Assembly (NCBI RefSeq): GCF_003201655.1
Contig: NZ_QJJU01000022.1
Span: 43,485 to 107,484, forward strand
DNA from: Mycolicibacterium moriokaense
GTDB taxonomy: Bacteria > Actinomycetota > Actinomycetes > Mycobacteriales > Mycobacteriaceae
DNA: 64,000 nucleotides
Reading direction: 5' to 3'
Shown here: positions 8,332-16,851 of the stretch, in pieces
How the letters are laid out: every line of letters begins with the position of its first letter
Numbering within the stretch: the first letter of the stretch is position 1
Notes under the pieces: generated by a model
Seen by the model: the letters and a program-made list of their open reading frames with translations, nothing else
Databases searched by the model: none
Told to the model about the DNA's origin: nothing
Position numbers and translations under genes: made by a program

Positions 8332-10329
8332 ATGAGCGTTACCGCGAACGACATCGTGCAGCTGGGCCTGACGACCGGTCACGATGAGAAGGCGCCCCGC
8401 GCGAAGGTGCACGATTTGCGCGTCACGTTCGATCGTCGCGGCGTGCCGTTGCACGCGCTGCGAGGCGTCAGCATGGAAGTCCAGCCCGGCGAGGTTCTCG
8501 CTCTGGTTGGGGAGTCCGGATCCGGCAAGAGCGTGATGGGCCTTGCACTGCTCGGTCTGCTCGCAGGCGAGCCCGCGCCCACCATCAGTGGCAGGGCGGA
8601 GGTCTGTGGCATCGACATGGTCGCCGCAACAGGAGATGAGCGGCGCCGAGTGCGAAAGGCCCACCTGGGCGCGGTGTTTCAGGACCCGATGACCTCGCTG
8701 GACCCGACCATGCGGGTGGGCAGGCAAGTGAGTGAGGCGACAGGAGACTCCGAAGAGGCCAGGCGGCTGCTCGATCTCGTGGGAGTGCCGGACCCGAAGC
8801 GACGGATGAAGGCCTTTCCGCACGAGCTTTCCGGAGGACTAAGGCAACGCGTGATGATCGCGATGGCAGTTGCAGGCAAGCCGGATCTCGTCATCGCCGA
8901 CGAACCCACGACGGCCCTCGACGTCACCGTGCAGGCGCAGGTGTTGGGCCTTCTCCGCGACCTATGCGACGAGCTGGGCACATCTTTCATCGTCGTCACC
9001 CACGACATCGGGGTGGCGTCCCAGATCGCCGACCGCGTCGCTGTGATGTACGGCGGCCGGGTGGCCGAGCTGGGCTCGATGGACGAGGTGCTGCGGGCCC
9101 CGTCGCACCCGTACACGGTCGGCTTGCTGAACTCGCGGCTGGATCTGGACCTACCACTCGGCCGCGCGATTCACGCGCTTCCGGGTCAGCCGCCCGACCC
9201 GCGAGAGCACCCGAAGGGATGTGCGTTTTCGCCGCGATGTCCGTCTGCGATCTCCGCGTGTTCAGACGCGCTGCCAGAGCCGGTTCCCGTGGCGACTCAT
9301 TCCGGCCTGGCGGCCTGCATCGTCGAAAACGCGACGGCCAAGGCAGGGAGTCGGAAAGACACACCCCTGTTCCGGCCGATGATCGAGCTGGACGAAAGCC
9401 GACCAGCGTTGCAGATCAACGGAATTGACAAACGCTTTCCGGTACGGCGCGGCTTTGCCAAACGTGACAGCCTGCACGCGCTGCGTCATGTCATCCTCGA
9501 CGTCGGCCCTGGCGAGTCCATCGCCGTGGTAGGCGAATCCGGCTCGGGCAAGTCAACCCTGCTGCGCGTGGTGGCCGGCCTGATGGAGCCGGAAGGCGGG
9601 ACGGTCAACTACGTCGGTTCGCGACCGCAGATGGTGTTTCAGGATGCGGGCGCGTCGCTCACGCCGTGGATGACGGTGGGGGAGATCGTCGGCGAGCGGC
9701 TGCTGAAGACGACGGGCCGCTCCGAGCGTCGCGACCGCGTCGAGCAAGCCCTTCGCCAAGTCGGGCTGCCGCCGGACGTCGCTGCCGTGAAGGCGACCAG
9801 CCTGTCAGGTGGTCAGCGTCAGCGCGTCGCTCTTGCCCGCGCGATCATCGTGCCCCCGCGCCTGCTGTTGTGCGACGAACCGACGTCGGCGCTCGACGCG
9901 TCGCTGGCTGCGTCGGTGCTCAACCTCCTGCAGGAACTGCGCCGCGAGCTCGGGATGGCCGTCATGTTCGTTACGCACGACCTTGCCGCAGCGCGGTTCA
10001 TCTCAGATCGGATCGCGGTCATGTACCTCGGCCAGATCGTCGAGGTCGCGCCGACCGAGGAACTCATCAACAACCCGCAACACCCGTATACGAAGGCGCT
10101 TCTCGCCGCGGTTCCGACACCGGGAACCGAGCCGGTGCGGCTGCCCGGCGAAGCCGCCAGCCCGCTGGCGATTCCGACCGGTTGCGCGTTCCATCCCCGG
10201 TGCGCAGAACGGGTGGATGGGTGCGCCACTGCCGTTCCGACGCTGGTCTCCACCGACGGTACGAGCCTGCACCTGGCGTCCTGCCTTCTGATAGCGACCG
10301 AAGAGCCGTCGGCCGGTCAGGTGGCGTAA
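8332..10329 (+). CDS. fused double ATP-binding subunit of a peptide/nickel-type ABC importer (DppD-DppF)
   Basis: A 665-residue protein with two complete ABC ATPase units. The first has Walker A GESGSGKSVMG, signature LSGGLRQRV and Walker B LVIADEPTTALD; the second has GESGSGKSTLL, LSGGQRQRV and LLLCDEPTSALD. Each unit ends in the oligopeptide-type C-terminal extension with paired cysteines (GCAFSPRCPSAISAC and GCAFHPRCAERVDGC). It would power import with the DppB/DppC permeases and the lipoprotein at 5.4 kb. The frame is open back to an ATG inside the palindrome, but recognisable sequence begins only at about residue 20 after the ATG at 8332 (GAGG at 8321-8324), so the shorter start is used. 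Confidence 0.9.
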   Translation: MSVTANDIVQLGLTTGHDEKAPRAKVHDLRVTFDRRGVPLHALRGVSMEVQPGEVLALVGESGSGKSVMGLALLGLLAGEPAPTISGRAEVCGIDMVAATGDERRRVRKAHLGAVFQDPMTSLDPTMRVGRQVSEATGDSEEARRLLDLVGVPDPKRRMKAFPHELSGGLRQRVMIAMAVAGKPDLVIADEPTTALDVTVQAQVLGLLRDLCDELGTSFIVVTHDIGVASQIADRVAVMYGGRVAELGSMDEVLRAPSHPYTVGLLNSRLDLDLPLGRAIHALPGQPPDPREHPKGCAFSPRCPSAISACSDALPEPVPVATHSGLAACIVENATAKAGSRKDTPLFRPMIELDESRPALQINGIDKRFPVRRGFAKRDSLHALRHVILDVGPGESIAVVGESGSGKSTLLRVVAGLMEPEGGTVNYVGSRPQMVFQDAGASLTPWMTVGEIVGERLLKTTGRSERRDRVEQALRQVGLPPDVAAVKATSLSGGQRQRVALARAIIVPPRLLLCDEPTSALDASLAASVLNLLQELRRELGMAVMFVTHDLAAARFISDRIAVMYLGQIVEVAPTEELINNPQHPYTKALLAAVPTPGTEPVRLPGEAASPLAIPTGCAFHPRCAERVDGCATAVPTLVSTDGTSLHLASCLLIATEEPSAGQVA

Positions 10330-10391
10330 TGCCGTTGCCACGGAGGCGAATCCGATGAGACATAGTCCGGGCCTTTGATGAGGAGATGGAG

Positions 10392-11708
10392 ATGACGAAG
10401 AAGTTCCACCTGGGCTGGTTCATGAATTTCATTCCCCCGGAATGGGATACACCGTGGGCCTCGCCGGATGTGGCGAACTGGCCAAACGGCCGGTTCTACG
10501 TCGACATGGCGAAGAGTATGGAACGGGCCTGCTTCGACTACATCATGATCGAGGACACGGTGATGGTGGCCGACTCCTACGGCGCCACAATGGAGGGTTC
10601 GCTGAAGAACTCGGTGTTCGCGCCGAAGCACGATCCAATCCCGTTGGCGGTGTTGATCGCGGCGAACACGTCGAAATTGGGTGTGGTGGCGACGATGTCG
10701 ACATCGTTTTACCCGCCGTATCTGTTGGCCCGGCTGGCCTCGACGGTGGACTCGATCGCCGAGGGCCGGTTCGGCTGGAACATCGTGTCGTCGGCCGAGG
10801 ACAGGGCCGCGCAGAACTTCGGCCTCGACGCGCTGCCCGAGCACGACGAGCGCTACAACGTCGCCGACGAGTACTACGACCTTGTCTGCGAACTGTGGGA
10901 CTCGTGGGACGAAGACGCCGTGGTGATGGACCACGAGACCCATACGTACGCGGATTTCAAGAAGGTCCGCACCATCGACTTCGTCGGCAAGTACTTCAAG
11001 TCGCGGGGGCCTCTCAACACGGTGCCGTCGCCGCAACACAAGCCGACGATCCTGCAGGCAGGAGCCTCCCCGCGGGGCCGGGCCTTCGCGGCCAGGGCCG
11101 CCGACGCGATCGTCGCTGTCGGCACCGGCACGGAAGGTATGAAGTCCTACCGCGACGACATCCGGGCCCGTGCCAAGGCGGCCGGCCGCGACCCCGACGA
11201 CGTCAAGCTCATGTTCTGCGTGTCACCGGTGGTCGCGGCAAGCGAGGCGGAGGCAAGGGCGCAGGTTGACCGTCTAACTGCGCTCGACAGCTACATCGAG
11301 AAGCAGCTCGCCGGAATCTCGTCGAACACCGAGATCGATTTCAAGGAGTTCGACTGGGACAAGCCACTTCCCGAGGGTCTGACCACGAATGGGGAGCGGG
11401 GCTCGCTTGAGCACTTTATGCGCGGCGATGGAAGCCCGGGGCCAAAGACGTTGCGGCAGCTTGCCATCGACTGGGCCACCACCGGAGTCGAGTTCATCGG
11501 AACACCCGAGCAGGTCGCTCGCAAGATGGGCGAGACGATGGAAGAGATTGGTGGTGACGGCTTCCTGATCATGAAGCCGGGCTGGGACCTGAACCGCAAC
11601 TACATCTCGTCGATCACCGACGGATTGGTGCCCGAGCTGCAGCGGCTTGGCCTGACCCGCCGCGAATACACACAGTCGACGCTGCGGCAGACGCTGCGCG
11701 AGTTTTAA
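10392..11708 (+). CDS. LLM-class FMN-dependent monooxygenase 2
   Basis: A 438-residue NtaA/SnaA/DszA-family enzyme (MTKKFHLGWFMNF). It carries FDYIMIEDTVMVADSYGA, MSTSFYPPYLLARLASTVDSIAEGRFGWNIV, KYFKSRGPLNTVPSPQ and the C-terminal GTPEQVARKMGETMEEIGGDGFLI. It is closer to copies 3 and 4 than to copy 1. Two ATGs lie six bases apart; the second (10392) is preferred because AGGAG (10381-10385) directly abuts the first and is six bases from the second. The gene is embedded inside the importer operon between the ATPase and permeases, which ties the imported compound to oxidation by this enzyme. Confidence 0.88.
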   Translation: MTKKFHLGWFMNFIPPEWDTPWASPDVANWPNGRFYVDMAKSMERACFDYIMIEDTVMVADSYGATMEGSLKNSVFAPKHDPIPLAVLIAANTSKLGVVATMSTSFYPPYLLARLASTVDSIAEGRFGWNIVSSAEDRAAQNFGLDALPEHDERYNVADEYYDLVCELWDSWDEDAVVMDHETHTYADFKKVRTIDFVGKYFKSRGPLNTVPSPQHKPTILQAGASPRGRAFAARAADAIVAVGTGTEGMKSYRDDIRARAKAAGRDPDDVKLMFCVSPVVAASEAEARAQVDRLTALDSYIEKQLAGISSNTEIDFKEFDWDKPLPEGLTTNGERGSLEHFMRGDGSPGPKTLRQLAIDWATTGVEFIGTPEQVARKMGETMEEIGGDGFLIMKPGWDLNRNYISSITDGLVPELQRLGLTRREYTQSTLRQTLREF

Positions 11709-11733
11709 CAACAAGACACACGAGGAGACGTCA

Positions 11734-12612
11734 ATGGCGGTCGCGGAATACTACATACCCGCACCACTGATGCGCTATCGGAGCCGCGTCGGGTTTTCGG
11801 TGCGGCAGTACTTTCAGGGCACCTCAGTGCCCAGCTACGTCTCGTTTGGTGCGTTGGGCGCGGTGTTCTTCGTCGCGATCTTCGCCCGCCAGATCGCACC
11901 CTACGATCCGCTGGCCGCGGTGGGCCAGCCGATGGCAGCACCGAGCGCGGCCAACCTGCTCGGCACCGACACCGTCGGGCGCGACGTCCTCAGCCGGGTG
12001 CTGGCAGGCATGCAGACCAGTTGGTTCGGCGCCCTGGCCGTCGTGGCGTTCGGGGTTGTCTTCGGCGGGCTGATCGGGCTCATCGCGGGGGCGTGTGGCG
12101 GCTGGTTCGACGCCGTCCTCATGCGCGTGACCGACGCCTTCCTCGCGCTGCCAGGGCCGATCCTCGCGCTGGCCGTGGTCGCGGCGCTCGGGCGGTCCTA
12201 CACCCACACGCTGATCGGCGTGGCGATCGTGTGGTGGCCGCTGTATACGCGCATCGTGCGGGCGGAGGTGCGAAGGCTGAGGGCCTCGCCGCATATGGAA
12301 GCCGCACGGGTGGGCGGCGCAAGCTGGTGGCGGCTGATGTATCGCCACCTACTGCCGGGGGCGGTGCCCGTCACGATCGTCACCGCGAGCCTGGACATCG
12401 CCGCACTGGTGCTGATGGTGGCGGGCCTGTCGTTCCTCGGACTCGGGGCACCGCAGCCCGCTCCCGAACTCGGCTCGATGAGCGCTCAGGGCGTCACCTA
12501 CATCTTCAGCGCATGGTGGATTCCGATCATGCCCGCCCTCGCCGTGGCAGTCATCGCGGTCGTCGCCAACTTCGCGGGCGACGCGATCCGTGACCGGATC
12601 CGCGACCGCTGA
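11734..12612 (+). CDS. ABC importer permease, DppC type
   Basis: A 292-residue inner-membrane permease with an N-terminal cytoplasmic stretch, about six transmembrane segments, the DppC-type GTDTVGRDVLSRVLAGMQTS motif after the first helix, and the ATPase-contact EAA loop EAARVGGASWWRLMYRHLLP at about residues 188-208. GGAGACG lies just before the ATG. Its TGA overlaps the next ATG as TGATG, so it is coupled to the DppB-type partner. Confidence 0.88.
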   Translation: MAVAEYYIPAPLMRYRSRVGFSVRQYFQGTSVPSYVSFGALGAVFFVAIFARQIAPYDPLAAVGQPMAAPSAANLLGTDTVGRDVLSRVLAGMQTSWFGALAVVAFGVVFGGLIGLIAGACGGWFDAVLMRVTDAFLALPGPILALAVVAALGRSYTHTLIGVAIVWWPLYTRIVRAEVRRLRASPHMEAARVGGASWWRLMYRHLLPGAVPVTIVTASLDIAALVLMVAGLSFLGLGAPQPAPELGSMSAQGVTYIFSAWWIPIMPALAVAVIAVVANFAGDAIRDRIRDR

Positions 12613-13607
12613 TGCTGACCGTCCTGCCGCGGCGCCTGCTTGGTGCGATCCCGGTCCTGATCGTTCTCGTCCTCGCCGTGTTCACGCTTCAGAAGGTGGC
12701 GCCTGTCGACCCCGTCGCCGCGCTTGTCGGCGCGAAGGCCTCGCCCGAGGTCTACGAGGCGGCGCGTCATCAGCTTGGCCTGGATCAGTCGTTGCCGCTG
12801 CAGTTTTGGCACTACCTGACGCATGCGGTGAAGGGGGATCTCGGCCAGTCGAGTGTGACCCGCACACCCGTTCTCTCTGACCTCACGCAGTTCCTGCCTG
12901 TCACGCTCGAGTTGCTCTTTGTGGCGCTGATCTTCACGGTGATCATCGGCTTCTTCATGGGTCTGGCCACCGCACAGGGCTGGCGAGGGTCCGGGGTGCT
13001 GCGCGTCATGATGGTGTCCGGCGCGTCGGTGCCGGTCTTTTTGGCCTGTCTGCTCGGAATGCTGGTGTTCTACCGCTGGCTGAACATTCTGCCGGTCACA
13101 GATCAAACGTCCTTCGTGGACGCCCCCACCGGCCCGACGCACTTCCTTCTCATCGACAGCTTGCTGGCCGGGCGGCCTGAAGTGTTCTTCGACGACCTGT
13201 ATCACCTTGTGCTGCCCGCCTTTTGCCTGGCGTTGACACCGGCAGCGGCCGTGGGACGGGTGCTGCGCAGCAGCCTCGAGGCGACACAGCGCGCCGACCA
13301 TACGCGCACCGCCCGAGCTAAAGGCTTGGGGGAGAAGCGGATCCTCATCGTGCATTCCCTTCGCAACTCCGTCGGTCCGGTGTTCGCGTTGATCGGGCTG
13401 CAGCTCGCAGTGATGGTCGGCAACTGCATTCTGGTCGAGTTGATCTTCGCCCGGCCGGGTATCGGGCTGTACATATCGCGGGCGATCGACAAGGCCGATT
13501 TCAATGCGATCGCAGGGGTGACGCTGGCCGTCGGCCTGCTCTACGTGCTGACCAACATCGCCGTCGACTTCATGCAGTCGATCGCCGATCCGCGAGTCGC
13601 ACTCTGA
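12612..13607 (+). CDS. ABC importer permease, DppB type
   Basis: A 331-residue permease with six predicted membrane helices, starting MLTVLPRRLLGAIPVLIVLVLAVFTLQKVAP as in DppB/OppB. It has the LGLDQSLPLQFWHYL segment and a C-terminal EAA-type loop (RTARAKGLGEKRILIVHSLRNS at about 233-254). It completes the importer with the DppC-type permease (one-base overlap), the fused ATPase and the Tat lipoprotein. Such importers carry di- and oligopeptides, nickel chelates, opines or other small polar molecules; the substrate here is not readable. Confidence 0.88.
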   Translation: MLTVLPRRLLGAIPVLIVLVLAVFTLQKVAPVDPVAALVGAKASPEVYEAARHQLGLDQSLPLQFWHYLTHAVKGDLGQSSVTRTPVLSDLTQFLPVTLELLFVALIFTVIIGFFMGLATAQGWRGSGVLRVMMVSGASVPVFLACLLGMLVFYRWLNILPVTDQTSFVDAPTGPTHFLLIDSLLAGRPEVFFDDLYHLVLPAFCLALTPAAAVGRVLRSSLEATQRADHTRTARAKGLGEKRILIVHSLRNSVGPVFALIGLQLAVMVGNCILVELIFARPGIGLYISRAIDKADFNAIAGVTLAVGLLYVLTNIAVDFMQSIADPRVAL

Positions 13608-13657
13608 GGGGCGAGCAGCTGGGCGGTTCCCTGCCTTGGCTGCTGATCAGCTCGTGG

Positions 13658-15184
13658 ATGTGGCATCTGACGCGATGGGGCGGCCTGTTCCTGGGGACGT
13701 ACCTGGTTACGCATCTGGGCGGTGAGCCGATTGCCAACCAGTTCGTCGGCGTCGCCATGTTCGCGCCGATGTTGCTCGGCACTTACGTCTCCTCTCGGGT
13801 GGACGTGGAACCGCGGAAGCTGGTTCTGGTCACTGAGCTTGTGTTGCTGCCGATTTCGGTGCTGATGGCCGTGCTCGTCGGCAGCGGCGCCGTGGCGACC
13901 TGGATGGTCTACCCGTTTGAGTTGGCGTACGGCTTCGGCGGGATGGTCAACATGACCGCACAGCGTGCGCTGCTGTTCCGGATTGGCGGCCCGCTCCACG
14001 CGACCCGGGTGCTGAACACCGAACTCGCAGGCATGGCGAGCGCGATGATGGCCGGGCCTCTCATCGGTGGCATCACCATCGCGAATTTCGGTCTCGGCGT
14101 CGCGTTCTGCGTTCCTGTTGTGCTGCTGGCCTGCTCGGCGCCACTGCTGTGGCTCTCGACGCGCCGCATCCCGGCCCCGCCACCCGCGGTTGCGGCACCC
14201 ACGGCAACAACCGTGGGCAACACCCCCTGGCAGCTAGTGCGGAGTTCGCGGCCGCTGGCGGTGATCCTGTTGGTGACCTTTATCTGCAATCTCTGCTACT
14301 TCGCATTCACGCCGCTTGTGCCCGTCATCGCCAAGCACCTTGGCGCAGGCCCAGCGATGGCGGGCGTGATCGGTGCTACGCCAGGCATCGTGCAGCTCGT
14401 GATTGCCGCGGCGCTGATCGTCCGCCCTGCGCGGCGCCCCATCGCGGCGTACACCGTCGGCGTCGCGCTGTGCCTGTGCGGTCTCGGGATACTGTCCTAC
14501 ACCCCGGTTTTGACCGTCGCGTTGGTTGCCCTTGGCGTGGCAGGCATCGGCCAGGCCCTTTTCGGTTCCACGCAGGCGACGCTGCCGTTCACTGCGGTCG
14601 CTCCGCATGAGCGCGCTGCGGCGCTCGGACTGATCACCAGCACGATCGGCTTGGCGCTACCGACGGGCATGGTGGTCCTCGGCGTCACGTCGAGTCTGTT
14701 CGGGGCGCATTTGGCGATGCTGTTGTCGGCCCTCATCGGCATTGTCGCGCTCGCCGCCACGCTGCTCGGTAACTGGCAGCTGATGACGGCGCCCCACAGT
14801 ATCCCAGCCTCAGGCGGAGCGATAAGCGTTGGCGGAGAAGGCGACCCGGTCGCCGCGCAGCCGCAGCTGGGCGAGCGCGCGCGGCTGCCCATGCTCATCC
14901 TCGATGACGTCCTCGAGCCAGACCAGGGGAGCGCCGACGTCGACACCGACGAGCTCGGCCGTCTGCTCGTCGGCCGCGACCGCGCCGATGGTGGTTTGGC
15001 TGCCGCCGATGTGAATCCCGAGTTGCCGCTCGAGTATCAGGATGACATCGGCCTCGTCGATGTCGAAGTCAGGCGACTGCTCCTCGCCGATGGCGATATA
15101 GTTGACCGACAGCCCAAGAGGCAGACCGTTTTCCAGCACGAGGCTCTCGATCATCAGCACGGTCCAGCCGACCGGCAGGCGTAG
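13658..15184 (+). CDS. MFS transporter with unusual antisense-encoded C-terminal tail
   Basis: The first 385 or so residues form a 12-helix major facilitator protein (for example RWGGLFLGTYLVTHLGG, PHERAAALGLITSTIGLALP, MLLSALIGIVALAATLLG). Membrane sequence stops near 14800, but the frame stays open for another 120 hydrophilic residues to 15184, entirely antisense to the GntR gene. That tail has no membrane or family character, so the original stop may have been lost. Coding-like sequence (LPWLLISSW) also continues upstream of the ATG; a CTG at 13619 with GAGGGG (13606-13611) seven bases before it is an alternative start, as no ATG/GTG/TTG is in frame there. It follows the importer operon and probably exports substrate or product. 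Confidence 0.7.
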   Translation: MWHLTRWGGLFLGTYLVTHLGGEPIANQFVGVAMFAPMLLGTYVSSRVDVEPRKLVLVTELVLLPISVLMAVLVGSGAVATWMVYPFELAYGFGGMVNMTAQRALLFRIGGPLHATRVLNTELAGMASAMMAGPLIGGITIANFGLGVAFCVPVVLLACSAPLLWLSTRRIPAPPPAVAAPTATTVGNTPWQLVRSSRPLAVILLVTFICNLCYFAFTPLVPVIAKHLGAGPAMAGVIGATPGIVQLVIAAALIVRPARRPIAAYTVGVALCLCGLGILSYTPVLTVALVALGVAGIGQALFGSTQATLPFTAVAPHERAAALGLITSTIGLALPTGMVVLGVTSSLFGAHLAMLLSALIGIVALAATLLGNWQLMTAPHSIPASGGAISVGGEGDPVAAQPQLGERARLPMLILDDVLEPDQGSADVDTDELGRLLVGRDRADGGLAAADVNPELPLEYQDDIGLVDVEVRRLLLADGDIVDRQPKRQTVFQHEALDHQHGPADRQA

Positions 15185-15619
15185 GCGGTCGCGCACCATC
15201 GGCGGGCAGCCGAGCAGTCGTCGCTCGAGTGTGCGGGCCTCGACGGTGCTTGACGGTTCGGTCGTGAATTGGGCGACTGGGCTGAGCTGGTCGATGCGTA
15301 GCAGCAGCGAACCAGTGGCCCTGGTTCCGTTCTTGGGCTCGCGGGTGACCAGCCCCTCGCGGGCGAGCTGCTGCAGAACGGCCCTGACCGTGTTGCGGCT
15401 CGCCGACAGCGCGTCGGTGAGGTCCCGTTCCACGAGTGGCATGTGCGTGCCTGTGCTGACTAGCGTCGAGCGGAGCAGGTCATAGGTGCGCCGCGCGGAG
15501 TTGTTCAGCCGGTCCGGGCTCTGCCGTTGCCGTTGGTAGAGCACCTCAGGGGGGACCTGGCCTGCGGGCCGCAGCCTCGCTTGGCACGCCGAATACAGTG
15601 GTGGTTCACGTGTTGACAC
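14810..15619 (-). CDS. GntR-family regulator with UTRA effector domain (HutC type)
   Basis: A 269-residue transcription factor. The winged helix covers about residues 40-105 (ARRTYDLLRSTLVSTGTHMPLVERDLTDALSASRNTVRAVLQQLAREGLV) and the UTRA ligand-binding fold follows (VLMIESLVLENGLPLGLSVNYIA, then PLVWLEDVIEDEHGQPRALAQLRLRGDRVAFSA). The GTG at 15619 gives a 40-residue lead before the DNA-binding domain; a GTG at 15544 would give a more typical length, and neither has a clear ribosome site. It is the likely local regulator of the island. The last 375 bases overlap the transporter frame on the other strand. Confidence 0.82.
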   Translation of the reverse strand: MSTREPPLYSACQARLRPAGQVPPEVLYQRQRQSPDRLNNSARRTYDLLRSTLVSTGTHMPLVERDLTDALSASRNTVRAVLQQLAREGLVTREPKNGTRATGSLLLRIDQLSPVAQFTTEPSSTVEARTLERRLLGCPPMVRDRLRLPVGWTVLMIESLVLENGLPLGLSVNYIAIGEEQSPDFDIDEADVILILERQLGIHIGGSQTTIGAVAADEQTAELVGVDVGAPLVWLEDVIEDEHGQPRALAQLRLRGDRVAFSANAYRSA

Positions 15620-15622
15620 GTG
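15607..15622. promoter_or_regulatory. palindrome at GntR start (autoregulatory operator candidate)
   Basis: CACGTGT (15607-15613), TG, then ACACGTG (15616-15622) form a perfect 7-bp inverted repeat with a 2-base spacer. It covers the GTG start of the GntR gene and lies 54 bases from the stop of the minus-strand MFS gene upstream. Autorepression by the GntR protein is an inference. Confidence 0.5.
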
Positions 15623-15675
15623 TTCATTGGATCAGTCGATTGTTAACAGGCCCAGGCGTGGTTGATTCGCCCGAG

Positions 15676-16851
15676 TTACGTTGCGGGCATCCGCCGCCCG
15701 ACCACGTGCGCCAACTGTGCGCTACCTAACAGAACGACAGCGATGAGGGCGAACAGCGCGGCGATCCCGATCTGGGCCTCGAGCACCGCGCAGCCGACCG
15801 AGCCGATCAGGATCCCGATACCGGCCGAGATCCGGAACTTTGCCAGGCCGGCAGAGGATTCACCAACCTGGGCCACGACCAGAACCGGCAAGCTGGCGGT
15901 GGCCCCGGCCAGGCTGACACCGAATAGCGCGGACGCCACCAGATATGTTGTTGGACTTGGCATTAGAGCGAGCAGGGCGGCGCACAACGTGCCCAACCCG
16001 AACGAGGCCATCAGCATTGCGACGATGCCGACGTGCCGGATGACACGGTAGGCCACCGAGAGGACGATGATCTCCACGCCGGACATCAGCGCGATGGCCG
16101 CCGTGATCGTGATGGTCGAGTACTCACGGGCGGCGCCGGCTAGGGGAAGTGCGGTGAACAGTACGCCGCCACGAAGGAAGTCGCCGCTCATGGCCAGCAC
16201 GAGTGCGGCCGTGCCGCCTGGTGTCCTGCCGAAACGCGGCAGGCCGATCCGCGGAGGCGGCAATTCGGGCGGCGCGGCCAGGCTGGGAAGCGCCCCGCCA
16301 AGTGCGCCTGCGACCAGAAGTGCCAGCGCGCCCGTGACGACGAGTGCGACCTGATAGCCGACCCGTCCGTCGATGATCCCCGCGACCAGCAGCCCACCGG
16401 GCGAGCCGACGGCGCCGCCGAAGAGGAAGGCGGCATTGAACCGGCCCAACGACTGTGCGACTTCACCCGGTCGCACCCGCACGGCGGCCTGCAGTCCCGC
16501 GCCGAGCACCATCCCACCACCAAGACCCTGCAACACCCGCGACGTCATCAGCACGATGCCACCGGGCGCAAGGCCCATGCCGACACACGCCACACCGAAC
16601 AAGAACAGTCCGGCGATCAGCGCAGCCCTGGCGTCGAGGCTTGGCACGAATCTGGAACCGAATACATCGACGAAGATCACGCCGATCGCCGCGCTCAGCA
16701 TGAAGACGCCGACGTAGGCGCCGTCGTGCGAAAACTCTCGCACGAAAAGCACTTCCAACGGAGCGGTGAGGCTCATCGCGACCCCGGTGGCCGCCATCAA
16801 GGGCAGGAACCATCGCGACTGCGGGATCGGCCCGCACCGTGCCTGCGTCAT
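15676..16851 (-). CDS. MFS transporter
   Basis: A 391-residue, roughly 12-helix major facilitator protein (LPLMAATGVAMSLTAPLEVLFVREF, RVLQGLGGGMVLGAGLQAAVRVRP, ending LIAVVLLGSAQLAHVVGRR). Motif A between helices 2 and 3 is degenerate. The ATG overlaps the stop of the RibBA-like gene as TGATG, so it is co-translated with that gene and monooxygenases 3 and 4. Export of a metabolite or flavin-like product is possible, but nothing in the sequence shows the substrate. Confidence 0.85.
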   Translation of the reverse strand: MTQARCGPIPQSRWFLPLMAATGVAMSLTAPLEVLFVREFSHDGAYVGVFMLSAAIGVIFVDVFGSRFVPSLDARAALIAGLFLFGVACVGMGLAPGGIVLMTSRVLQGLGGGMVLGAGLQAAVRVRPGEVAQSLGRFNAAFLFGGAVGSPGGLLVAGIIDGRVGYQVALVVTGALALLVAGALGGALPSLAAPPELPPPRIGLPRFGRTPGGTAALVLAMSGDFLRGGVLFTALPLAGAAREYSTITITAAIALMSGVEIIVLSVAYRVIRHVGIVAMLMASFGLGTLCAALLALMPSPTTYLVASALFGVSLAGATASLPVLVVAQVGESSAGLAKFRISAGIGILIGSVGCAVLEAQIGIAALFALIAVVLLGSAQLAHVVGRRMPAT

